Shown: one piece after another, positions 1 through 7,770 of the stretch
How positions within the stretch are numbered: position 1 is the stretch's first letter
How the letters are laid out: every line of letters begins with the position of its first letter
Assembly (NCBI RefSeq): GCF_026625605.1
Contig: NZ_CP113054.1
Location: forward strand, 806,001-870,000
Direction: 5' to 3'
Length of the DNA stretch: 64,000 nucleotides
From: Luteolibacter sp. SL250
GTDB lineage: Bacteria; Verrucomicrobiota; Verrucomicrobiia; Verrucomicrobiales; Akkermansiaceae
The notes under the pieces: generated by a model
The model's input: only the letters and a program-made list of their open reading frames with translations
What the model was told of the DNA's origin: nothing
The model's database searches: none
Made by a program: the position numbers and the translations under genes

Positions 1-407
1 AGGGAACCATCGTCTCCGCGCAGTCGAACATCGCCATTCAGGGCCGGGCCATCACCAGCGACGTGATCAAGGGCGGCACGGATACCGCGAAGGCCGCCGG
101 GGTGGACCGTGCGGTGCAGATCGGCACGGACATGGTGGCGGACCTTTCCGCGAAACTGCTGCGGGAGAAGATCGTCGAGGCCGGGCGGGTTTCCTTCCCC
201 TCGGTCCTGCGGCACAACTACAATCTCCTGTTCCAGTCGATCCGGACGGAGGAAATCGCGGCGGTGGCGGGAACTGACGCCGCCGCACCTGCCGCCGCAC
301 CTGCCCCCGCGGCGGTCGCCGCCGAGCCGAAGCCCACTGGCCCGAAGCTGGAGGTGAAGCCCTACGGTGATTCCCCGAAGCCGCCGGAAATCCCGGTCAA
401 ACCCTGA
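1..407 (+). CDS. C-terminal part of a hypothetical protein (5' truncated by the window edge)
   Basis: The reading frame is open from base 3 to the TGA at 405-407, giving about 134 residues with no start inside the window that must be used. The first 80 residues are polar and alpha/beta-like, with alternating Ala/Val/Asp. The last 50 are an Ala-Pro-rich low-complexity tail (AAPAAAPAPAAVAAEPKP) ending in a Pro-rich stretch, typical of an extended surface-exposed or periplasmic tail. I do not recognise a family. It converges on the recombinase gene with only 12 bases between the stops, and no terminator hairpin is visible there. Confidence 0.6.
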   Translation, partial: GTIVSAQSNIAIQGRAITSDVIKGGTDTAKAAGVDRAVQIGTDMVADLSAKLLREKIVEAGRVSFPSVLRHNYNLLFQSIRTEEIAAVAGTDAAAPAAAPAPAAVAAEPKPTGPKLEVKPYGDSPKPPEIPVKP

Positions 408-419
408 AGGATCTTCCTT

Positions 420-1304
420 TCACCCGCGCGGGTGGAACTTCCGGTGAATTGATTTCAGGCGCGCCCCGTCCACATGGGTGTAGATCTGTGTCGTGGAAAT
501 GTCGGCGTGGCCCAGCAGTTCCTGGATCACCCGCAGGTCCGCACCGCCCTCAAGCAGATGGGTGGCGAACGAGTGGCGCAGCAGGTGGGGATAGACATTC
601 TGCTCGATCCCGGCGGCGGCGCAGCGCTCCTTGACGATCTGGCGCACCCGGTCCGGTGACAACGGTCCGCCCCGCACGCTCAGAAACACATGGGAGGAGG
701 TGCGCTTCGTCACCAGGGACGGTCGCTCATTCCGCAGGTAGTCCAGCAGGGCGGCGAGCGCCTTGCGGCCGGTCCTGACGATCCGTGTCTTGTTGCCCTT
801 GCCGGTGATGCGGATGAAGCCCTCGTCGAAATCGATCAGCTCCAGCCGCAGCTTGCAGAGCTCCGAGAGCCGGAGTCCGGAGGAGTAGAAAAGTTCCAGC
901 ATCGCCTTGTCCCGGCGGCCCAGCGGTTGGTCCTGGGGAATGGAGTCCAGCAATAGGGTGATCTGGTCCGCGTGCAGGGTCTCCGGCAGGTGGCTTTCCC
1001 CCCGCGGGGCGACCAAAGGTTCCGCCGGGTCCATCGGCAGATGGTTCCGGGCAGCCAGCCAGCGGAAGAAAATCTTCAGGTGTACCGTGGAGACGCGCAG
1101 CGAGGCAGCGGTGAGGCCGTCGCTTTTCCGCTGAACGAGAAAGGCGGCCAGCTCATCCGTGCCGATCTCGGCCAGCGGCTTTCCGGACCGCCGCATCCAT
1201 TCCGCCAGCGCATCCAGCGTCTGGCGGACGGAAAGCTGGTAGGCTTCCGAAAGGCCGCGCTCGATCGCCAGAAAGCGGATGAAGGATTCGGCTGCGGAGT
1301 CCAT
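420..1304 (-). CDS. tyrosine recombinase XerC/XerD family
   Basis: Site-specific tyrosine recombinase of about 294 residues, the usual Xer length (295-300). Family role: resolving chromosome dimers at dif with a partner Xer protein at the septum. The N-terminal SAM-like core-binding domain (residues 1-90) is followed by the catalytic domain with the Arg in GLRLSELCKL, the Lys in GKGNKTRIV, the HLLRHSFATH box, the second His in LGHADISTTQ and the Tyr nucleophile in IYTHV. I chose the ATG at 1304 rather than the one at 1388 because the usual Xer N-terminus begins there and because the upstream one would leave only 9 bases to the divergent gene at 1398. XerC and XerD cannot be separated by eye. 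It looks like the housekeeping type rather than a phage integrase. Confidence 0.9.
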   Translation of the reverse strand: MDSAAESFIRFLAIERGLSEAYQLSVRQTLDALAEWMRRSGKPLAEIGTDELAAFLVQRKSDGLTAASLRVSTVHLKIFFRWLAARNHLPMDPAEPLVAPRGESHLPETLHADQITLLLDSIPQDQPLGRRDKAMLELFYSSGLRLSELCKLRLELIDFDEGFIRITGKGNKTRIVRTGRKALAALLDYLRNERPSLVTKRTSSHVFLSVRGGPLSPDRVRQIVKERCAAAGIEQNVYPHLLRHSFATHLLEGGADLRVIQELLGHADISTTQIYTHVDGARLKSIHRKFHPRG

Positions 1305-1397
1305 CGGTTGTCCGGGAGGGTGACGCCGGTTCGCGGCCGAGGCAAACGCATTCAGGACGCGGCTTGACTCGACGCGGGCGTCCCGCATTGTGCTGCC

Positions 1398-1550
1398 ATG
1401 AAACGCATCCTGCTTTTCGCCGCCCTCCTGGGAGGCGTTGCCGTGCTGCCGTCATGCAGCATGGCGGACGGGTTGGCGAAGACGGTCAGCCGCACGGGGA
1501 ACACGCTCACCCGCAGCGTCAGCAACCTGGGTGGTGCCGTCACCCGTTGA
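1398..1550 (+). CDS. very small lipoprotein (50 aa), entericidin-like
   Basis: A 50-codon gene starting at the ATG at 1398 and ending in TGA at 1548-1550. It has a short basic N-terminus (MKR), a hydrophobic core (ILLFAALLGGVAVL) and a lipobox-like LPSC with the Cys at residue 20, followed by a 30-residue amphipathic tail with spaced Ser/Thr/Leu. This organisation resembles entericidin-type small lipoproteins, which are exported and lipidated at the Cys. It is divergent from the recombinase and its last 11 bases overlap the 3' end of the convergent tsaE. The lipobox (P at -2) is not perfect. Function unknown; I infer envelope location only. Confidence 0.6.
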   Translation: MKRILLFAALLGGVAVLPSCSMADGLAKTVSRTGNTLTRSVSNLGGAVTR

Positions 1551-1953
1551 CGGGGGCGACCGTCCTGCCGCCGTCGGGATCGACGGAAAATGCCAGCCAG
1601 ACCGCGTCCGGTGGGATCAGGTCCGGGAACTTGTCCGCCCATTCGGCCACGATCACCCCACCGGCTTCCAGATACTCATCCCATCCCAGTGCGATGAGTT
1701 CGTCCTCCGAGTCCAGGCGGTAGAAGTCGAAGTGGAAGATGGGGAGGCGCGCCGGATACTCATGCACCAGTGAGAAGGTGGGGCTGGTGACCTCGCCACC
1801 TGCCTCCAGGGCGGCGGCGAAGCCCTTCGTCCAATGGGTCTTTCCGGCACCCAGCCCGCCGGTAAGGGCGAAGACCTTTCCCGCGGCCGCGCCCCCGGCG
1901 GCTGCCCTGCCGAGCTGTTCCATCCCGGCAGGGGAATTCGCCTTTCCGAACAT
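1540..1953 (-). CDS. tsaE: tRNA threonylcarbamoyladenosine biosynthesis ATPase TsaE
   Basis: P-loop ATPase of 137 residues, close to the usual 140-155, needed with TsaB and TsaD for t6A37 modification of ANN-decoding tRNAs in the cytoplasm. The Walker A motif is GGLGAGKTHWTKG (residues 32-44). The TsaE signature TSPTFSLVHEY and the FHFDFYRL segment (Walker B region) follow, then a WADKFPDLIP stretch. It lies 14 bases downstream of the pseudopilin gene on the same strand, so it may be co-transcribed. No other tsa genes are in the window. Its 3' end overlaps the small convergent lipoprotein gene. Confidence 0.93.
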   Translation of the reverse strand: MFGKANSPAGMEQLGRAAAGGAAAGKVFALTGGLGAGKTHWTKGFAAALEAGGEVTSPTFSLVHEYPARLPIFHFDFYRLDSEDELIALGWDEYLEAGGVIVAEWADKFPDLIPPDAVWLAFSVDPDGGRTVAPVNG

Positions 1954-1967
1954 GGAGCGGGAGGGAA

Positions 1968-2672
1968 TCAGTTGTCCTTCTCCACCTTCGGGACCTCGTG
2001 CAGGCCCTTGGTGGTGTAGGCCACCGGCGTCATCGTTTCAACGTGGCCGTCGAGGTACAGGACCGGAAGGGTTCCACCGGCAAGGTAGGGCAGGAGCTTC
2101 TTGTCGGATGCTTCCGCCTTGTCGCCCTTATAGGACCAGGTCCAGTGCGGGCGGATGATCGGGGTTCTCTCCGGATTGCGGACGGTCAGGAGGTTGACCG
2201 GGGTGGTCAGCGCCAGTTCGGGGTCGAGATCCTCACCGCGGTTCAGCGCGATGTTGGTGGCGAGCGCGCCGTTCATGGCATAGCCCACGGAGTCATGCTT
2301 CAGATCCTTTTTCGGGATCGTCGGGTTCACGAAGTCGCTGCTTTTCGTCTGCTTCCAGTAGCCATCCTTCAACAGCTCGTCGAGGGTCTTGCCGGACGTT
2401 TGCTCTTCGAGATACGTGAACCAGTAGATGTCGTCCTTCTCCTCGTTTTCGGAGGCAGGGGTCATTGGCGGCGGGATCCGGTTCGCGTGGTCGTTCGCGT
2501 AGAGCCGCAGGGAAGACGCCATCCGCTGCATGGACTGGACCGTCTTTGTCTGGGCACTTTTTTTCAGGATTTTCGGGGCCATCACCGCCGCCAGCGTGGA
2601 CAGCACGGCGACGATGGAAATGACCACGAGAAGTTCGATGAGCGTGAAGCCGCGACGATGGGTTTTGATCAT
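1968..2672 (-). CDS. type II secretion-type pseudopilin (prepilin-like N-terminal methylation)
   Basis: Protein of 234 residues with a class III prepilin leader: a short basic leader ending RRG, cleavage before FTLIELLVVISIVAVL, and Glu at +5 of the mature protein. The rest is a soluble pseudopilin head ending with LYLDGHVETMTPV, reminiscent of the H-x-DG element of planctomycete/verrucomicrobial pseudopilins. Such proteins are usually present in many copies per genome and are exported by a type II/type IV pilus-like assembly. No secretion ATPase or prepilin peptidase lies nearby. Start chosen at the ATG that gives the minimal leader (MIKTHRRG). Precise role unknown. Confidence 0.85.
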   Translation of the reverse strand: MIKTHRRGFTLIELLVVISIVAVLSTLAAVMAPKILKKSAQTKTVQSMQRMASSLRLYANDHANRIPPPMTPASENEEKDDIYWFTYLEEQTSGKTLDELLKDGYWKQTKSSDFVNPTIPKKDLKHDSVGYAMNGALATNIALNRGEDLDPELALTTPVNLLTVRNPERTPIIRPHWTWSYKGDKAEASDKKLLPYLAGGTLPVLYLDGHVETMTPVAYTTKGLHEVPKVEKDN

Positions 2673-2848
2673 AAAAGTCGTCCGGAACCTAGGGGTGCGT
2701 TGATTTCAGGGCAAACAAAAAGTTGCCGTCGCATGGTCCGCCTGCGTCCGCCGGCCCCACGCCATCCCCCGGGAAACCTCCTGCCTCCTTGGGGAAAATC
2801 CTTGCGCCGGGGCTCCACTCATGCCAGCCATAACGCGTCCGGATTTCC

Positions 2849-2924
2849 GGGGCATTAGCTCAGTTGGTAGAGCGCTTCGTTCGCAATGAAGAGGTCAGGA
2901 GTTCGAATCTCCTATGCTCCACCA
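2849..2924 (+). tRNA. tRNA-Ala (anticodon CGC), CCA encoded
   Basis: Cloverleaf of 76 nt including an encoded CCA. The acceptor pair is GGGGCAT with ATGCTCC, with a G3:U70 wobble, the classical alanine identity element. D-stem GCTC/GAGC; anticodon stem CTTCG/TGAAG with loop TTCGCAA giving anticodon CGC (reads GCG); T-stem AGGAG/CTCCT with loop TTCGAAT; discriminator A. The GCG-reading alanine isoacceptor fits the GC-rich codon use. It stands alone. No integrase or repeated 3' end that would mark an attachment site is seen next to it. Confidence 0.95.
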
Positions 2925-2944
2925 TCCCTTCCAAGGGTAATGGT

Positions 2945-3757
2945 TCAGCCGCGCCTGCGGCGTGCGAGGAGGCCGGTGCCACCGAGAAGCAGCGCGGTGG
3001 TGGATGGCTCAGGGATCTGCTGGATGCCATCCCAGACGCGGATGTCGTCGATCTCAGCGATGAGATCGTCCGGATTCTCAGCCTCCCTCGCGCCGATGCG
3101 GAAGCCGTTGACGGTGGAGACGCCGGAACGGAGGGAGAGGCCGCTGCCGATGAGGCTCCCGTTCGCATAGATGCTCATGGAGTTCGCGGCGACGCCGTCC
3201 ACGGCGGCGGCGGAGTTGTTGACCTGGATGAGGAATTCGTAGCTGACGCCATCCTGGACGGTGAAATCCGAAAATGTCGTCCAGGTGTTGGATCCGGTCG
3301 GCAGGTAGCGGATGCTGCCGTCCGTGTGGATCTTGATGTCCCAGAGCATGTGGGAGGTGTTGCGTCCGGTGTTGGTGGGATTGTTGCCGACGGTATTTCC
3401 ATTCCCCGCGAAGATCCCGAGGGTGCCGGAGACGGTGCTTTCCATCCGCACGGTGAAGCCCATGGACATGACGTTCATGGCTGCAAGCCCGCCCTTGACC
3501 ACATAGGCGCCGGATCCGCTGGAGGAAGATCCGTTGAATATCGCCGAACTTCCGTCTCCCACGGTGGAGACGATGGAGCCGATCGAACCATCGCCGGGGA
3601 GAACCCCGCTGAAGCCGGTGTTGGCCGTGGTGGGAGCGGCGGGCGCGGTCACACCATCGAAGCTCTCGGAGAAAACAAGGGTCGCCGCGTTGGCGGGAAT
3701 CATGGTTGCGACACCTGCAAGAAGAGAGAGCGGATAAAGGCGGGATGGGATGATCAT
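2945..3757 (-). CDS. PEP-CTERM sorting domain protein, LamG/concanavalin-like
   Basis: Secreted protein of about 270 residues. The ATG at 3757 gives an immediate signal peptide (MIIPSRLYPLSLLAGVATM, cleavage after ANA), whereas the longer frame to 3862 has no signal-like N-terminus. The body is beta-rich, with SMSIYANGSLIGSG and EIDDIRVWDGIQ segments typical of concanavalin-like jelly rolls. The C-terminus is a PEP-CTERM signal: IPEPST, a hydrophobic helix (TALLLGGTGLLA) and the basic cluster RRRRG. Such tails are recognised by an exosortase, linking the protein to exopolysaccharide/outer-surface sorting. The exosortase gene is not in this window. Ligand unknown. Confidence 0.85.
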   Translation of the reverse strand: MIIPSRLYPLSLLAGVATMIPANAATLVFSESFDGVTAPAAPTTANTGFSGVLPGDGSIGSIVSTVGDGSSAIFNGSSSSGSGAYVVKGGLAAMNVMSMGFTVRMESTVSGTLGIFAGNGNTVGNNPTNTGRNTSHMLWDIKIHTDGSIRYLPTGSNTWTTFSDFTVQDGVSYEFLIQVNNSAAAVDGVAANSMSIYANGSLIGSGLSLRSGVSTVNGFRIGAREAENPDDLIAEIDDIRVWDGIQQIPEPSTTALLLGGTGLLARRRRG

Positions 3758-4004
3758 ATGCGGATGGGTGTTGGATTTCTTCGGACGGGGGGCTCCGATG
3801 GGGGCTTGCATTGCCAGAATACAGCCCGTGGAAGTGTAGCGGGCCCCTTGAGCGTCATTCATACCTATTTCGGGGGATGCCCGTTGCGGTCCTCCAGCAG
3901 CGGGGATCTCCCCCGAAAAGGGGATGAGGCCGGGGTGGGGGGGACGTTAGTTTGTCATCCGGTCGTACTTCGGGATGCGGGAGCGGTCGGAAACTCAGAA
4001 GCAA

Positions 4005-6122
4005 ATGAAGGCTCTATTCGGAATTCAAATGACGATGCTTGCCTGCGCGCCGGCGCTTGTGGCGGAAAAGGTGCACGATCTGGTGATCTACGGTGGCTCC
4101 TCCGCGGCGATCGCGGCGGCGGTGCAGGTCAAAAAGATGGGTGGATCCGTGGTCATCATCGAGCCGACCGACCGGATCGGCGGTTTGACCACCGGGGGAC
4201 TTGGCCAGACGGACATCGGCAACAAGCAGGTCATCGGCGGTATTTCCCGGGACTTCTACAAGGATGTGAAGAAGTGGTAATCCCGCCCGGAGGCGTGGAC
4301 GGCGATGCCGCAACCAAAGGGAAATTTCAAGGGTGACGGACAGACCATCACCGACGCGAACGAGGATTCGCAATGGAGCTTCGAGCCGGGCGCGGCGCTG
4401 GGCATCTACCGGAACTGGGTGAAGGAACACGGCCTGGAGATCGTCCACAATGAGCGCCTCGACCGGACCGGGGAAGGCAGGGCCGTGAACCGTGGGGACG
4501 GATACTGGATCGCAAAGCCGGGCACCGTCGGCAAAGGTGTGCTCAAGGAGGGCAACAGGATCACGGCGATCATGATGGAGTCCGGAAGGAAGTTCGCGGG
4601 CAGGGCATTCATGGACGCGACCTATGAGGGTGACCTCATGGCGGCTGCCGGTGTTTCCTTCACCATCGGCCGCGAAGGAAAGGCGATCCATGGCGAGACG
4701 CTCAACGGCGTGCAGACGGTGCGTTCACGGTGGCACCAGATGGTGGACAAGGTGGACCCCTATGTGAAGCCGGGGGATGCAACGAGCGGTTTGCTCTTCG
4801 GCATCGACCCGGAAGGTCCCGGGGAGGAGTTCGCCAGCGACCACCGCAGCCAGGCGTTCTGCTTCCGCATGTGCCTGACCAACCACGAGCCGAACCGGAT
4901 TCCGTTCGCGAAGCCCGAAGGCTACAAGGAGGAATGGTATGAGCTGCTGTTCCGCAACTACGAGGCCGGCTACAAGGGGCTGCCGTGGATCAACTCCACG
5001 ATGCCGAACAAGAAGACGGACACCAACAACCGCAACGGCGTTTCCACCGACTTCATCGGCCAGAACTATGGCTGGCCGCAGGGATCCTACGAAGACCGGA
5101 AGGAGATCCGCGCGAAGCACCTGCTCTACCAGCAGGGGTTGATGTGGGCGCTGGCGAACCATCCGCGGGTGCCGGAGGAGACGCGGCAGGCGATTTCCAA
5201 CTGGGGGATGACCCGGGATGAGTTCACCGATGGCGGAGGGTGGCAGCAACAACTCTACATCCGTGAGGGCAGGCGGATGATTTCCGATGTGGTGATGACA
5301 CAGGATCACTGCCAGCAGGTCGTCGAGGCCAGGGACTCGGTGGGCATGGGGGCCTACAACATGGATTCCCACAACACCCAGCGCTACGTGACGAAGGAAG
5401 GTTTCGTGAAGAACGAAGGGGACGTCCAGACGCGGGTGAAGCCGTATCCCATCAGCTACCGGTCGATCGTCCCGAAGGAAGGGGAGTGCGCGAACCTGGT
5501 GGTGCCCATCGCCCTGAGTTCATCCCATATCGCGTTCGGCAGCATCCGGATGGAGCCCGTGTTCATGATCCTCGGGCAGAGCGGGGCGACGGCGGTGATG
5601 CATGCGCTGGAGCAAGGCGTCGCCCTGCAGAAGGTGGACTACGCGAAGCTGCGCGCCCGTCTGCTGGCTGACGGGCAGGTGCTCGAGCATGCCTCGAGCG
5701 GAGGGTCCGTACCGTCCAGGAACATGAAGGGCATCATCATGGATGACGAGGATGCGAAATTGGAAGGATCCTGGACCAAAGGCGGAACGGACGGTGGTGT
5801 CGATGCCGGCTACCGCCACGACCGTGGCGCGAAGGACGGCGCATCGAAGGCGACTTTCGTCCTGAAGGCCGACAAGCCGGGGAAATATCACGTCCAGATC
5901 TCCGCGGTTCCTGAGAAAAACCGGTCGAAGAACACCCTGGTGAAGGTGGATGGAACGGAGTTCCGGGTGAACCAGCGCGCGAATCCTTCCGTGGACGATG
6001 TCTGGTCTCCCGTGACGGAGATTTCCCTCGAGAAGGCGGGTGACGTCACGGTCGTGGTCAGCAATGAAGGCGCGGACGGCCATGTCGTCGCGGATGCCGT
6101 CCGGTTGCTGGCAGTGGAGTGA
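4005..6122 (+). pseudogene. FAD-dependent oxidoreductase with C-terminal golvesin/xanthan-lyase-like domain, interrupted by one in-frame TAA
   Basis: Both parts are in the same frame: a signal peptide plus Rossmann FAD-binding motif ([16 protein letters not shown], then [15 protein letters not shown]) in 4005-4280, and the rest of the oxidoreductase from 4305 to 6122, separated by TAA at 4278-4280. The reading DVKKW-stop-SRPEAW suggests a Tyr codon (TAC/TAT) changed to TAA, because relatives of this FAD family (PF12831-like) have an aromatic residue there. The second part contains SSSHIAFGSIRMEPVFMILG, a typical C-terminal FAD-domain element. It then has about 130 residues of beta-sandwich like the golvesin/xanthan lyase C-terminal domain (KYHVQIS, VWSPVTEISL, HVVADAVRLL). 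No other lesion is visible, so it may be a very recent pseudogene, a readthrough case or a base-call error. A sulfatase follows, suggesting polysaccharide use. Confidence 0.75.
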
Positions 6123-6254
6123 GGATGTCCGGAGGGCCCCTTCATGCTGGGACCCTCTACCTACAACGAGGGATGTTTCCTTTCCCCTGGATGTGGGATA
6201 AACTGCGGGCTCGTGGCCGGTCCGCCGGCGCGTCCGCAACCCTTCACCGAAACC

Positions 6255-7673
6255 ATGAGATTATTGAAGATCCTCGCCCCGATCTTTCTCGCCGCGCAGG
6301 TCCTCTGTGCCGCGGAGAAACCCAACATCCTGTTCATCTTCACCGATGACCTCGGTGCAGCCGATCTGGCCTGCACCGGATCCGACCTCTACCGGACGCC
6401 GAACCTCGACAAGCTCGCCGCACAGGGCGTGACCTTCACCCGGGGCTACGCGTCCGCGCACGTCTGCTCCCCCACCAGGGCGGCGTTGCAGAGCGGGAAG
6501 ACGCCCGCCCGCCTGCACATGACGGATTTCCTCCGCGGTCATGTGAAGCCGTATGCGAAGCTGTCGGTGCCGGACTGGACGATGGGGCTGCCCACCACGG
6601 AGAGCAGCTTTGCCAAGGTGGTGAAGCCCCAGGGCTACGTGGCCGCCTGGTTCGGCAAATGGCATGCCGGTGAAGGCGCGCAGCAACACGGCTACGACGC
6701 GGGCAACCAGAGCTGGAAGGAAAACACCAAGGACGAGCCTACCGACCCGAAAGGTGTCTACACGCTCAACAAGGAAGCGATGGAGTTCATCGAGAAGAAT
6801 CCCGGCAAGCCGTTCTTCATCGGCATGTCGCACTATTCCCCGCATGGTCCGGTACGCTTCGACCCGGCGGTGCGTGATGAATACCAGAAGATCGTCGATG
6901 CGAAACCGGATCTCAAACAGAAGAACGCCGGCTATGCGGCGATGATCGAGGCGCTGGACACCAGCATCGGCCAGATGCTCGATTTCCTCGACAAGAAAGA
7001 CCTGGCGAAGAACACCATCGTCGTCTTCACCTCGGACAACGGCGGCGAGCTGAACTTCACCAACAACGCGCCCCTCCGCATGGGCAAGGGCAGCCTTTAT
7101 GAAGGTGGGGTCCGCGTTCCGGTCATCGCCCGCTGGCCTGGCCATCTGAAACCGGGGACGACCAATGAAACCCGGGTGAGCAGCATCGACTTCCTGCCCA
7201 CCTTCGCCACGCTGGCCGGAGCGCCCGTTCCCGCCGGACTGGATGGCAAGGATCTCTCCGCAGCCTTTTCCAAGGGCGAGACCCTCGACCGCGGAAACCT
7301 TTACTGGCACTACCCGCACTATCATGCGACGAGGCCTTCCGGCTCGATCCTGAGCGGTGATTGGAAGCTCATCGAGTGGTTCGAGACGGGGAAAACCGAA
7401 CTCTACAACATCGCGGCAGACCCGAAGGAAGAAAAGGATCTGGCGGCGGAGAATCCGGAAAAGGCGGCGGAGCTTCTGGCGGATCTGAAGAAATGGCGCG
7501 GGGAAGTCGGAGCGCAGATGATGAAGGAAAACCCGCAGTATGATCCCGCCCGTGAGACCGAAGGGCCGCCGAAGAAGGAGAACAAGAAGAAGGAAGAGGC
7601 GAAGAAGAAGGCAGGCAACGCCGACAAGCCGAAGAAGGAAAAGAAACCGAAGGCTGAGAAAGCGCTGAAGTAA
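6255..7673 (+). CDS. secreted sulfatase (formylglycine type), Lys-rich tail
   Basis: Alkaline-phosphatase-fold sulfatase of 472 residues that would hydrolyse sulfate esters on polysaccharides after export. The start at 6255 (MRLLKILAPIFLAAQVLCA) gives a clean signal peptide; the longer frame does not. Metal-binding DD is in FIFTDDLGAADLA and the formylglycine Cys71 is in CSPTRAALQSGK (C-x-P-x-R), followed by the WFGKWHAG Lys/His segment and FTSDNGGE. The last 45 residues are an unusually Lys/Glu-rich tail (PKKENKKKEEAKKKAG), not part of the catalytic fold. Substrate cannot be named. No formylglycine-generating enzyme or anSME is in the window. It lies downstream of the broken FAD oxidoreductase. 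Confidence 0.93.
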   Translation: MRLLKILAPIFLAAQVLCAAEKPNILFIFTDDLGAADLACTGSDLYRTPNLDKLAAQGVTFTRGYASAHVCSPTRAALQSGKTPARLHMTDFLRGHVKPYAKLSVPDWTMGLPTTESSFAKVVKPQGYVAAWFGKWHAGEGAQQHGYDAGNQSWKENTKDEPTDPKGVYTLNKEAMEFIEKNPGKPFFIGMSHYSPHGPVRFDPAVRDEYQKIVDAKPDLKQKNAGYAAMIEALDTSIGQMLDFLDKKDLAKNTIVVFTSDNGGELNFTNNAPLRMGKGSLYEGGVRVPVIARWPGHLKPGTTNETRVSSIDFLPTFATLAGAPVPAGLDGKDLSAAFSKGETLDRGNLYWHYPHYHATRPSGSILSGDWKLIEWFETGKTELYNIAADPKEEKDLAAENPEKAAELLADLKKWRGEVGAQMMKENPQYDPARETEGPPKKENKKKEEAKKKAGNADKPKKEKKPKAEKALK

Positions 7674-7770
7674 GTTGTTGCGGGGAGATTCCCCTGGCGG
7701 GATGTGGAGATCATCCTCGTCATCCGTTTCACGGTGGTCCATCCTTTGCGGGGTGGGCCGCTTGCTTTTC

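Noticed and set aside
2849-2924. tRNA-Ala as an integration site, with the XerC/D gene as integrase
   Set aside because: No duplicated tRNA 3' end, no mobile genes follow, and the recombinase has the length and motifs of a housekeeping Xer protein.
2864-4336. 490-codon plus-strand open frame opposite the PEP-CTERM gene
   Set aside because: It starts inside the tRNA, has no signal, domain or codon pattern, and mirrors a real gene; long antisense frames are common in GC-rich DNA.
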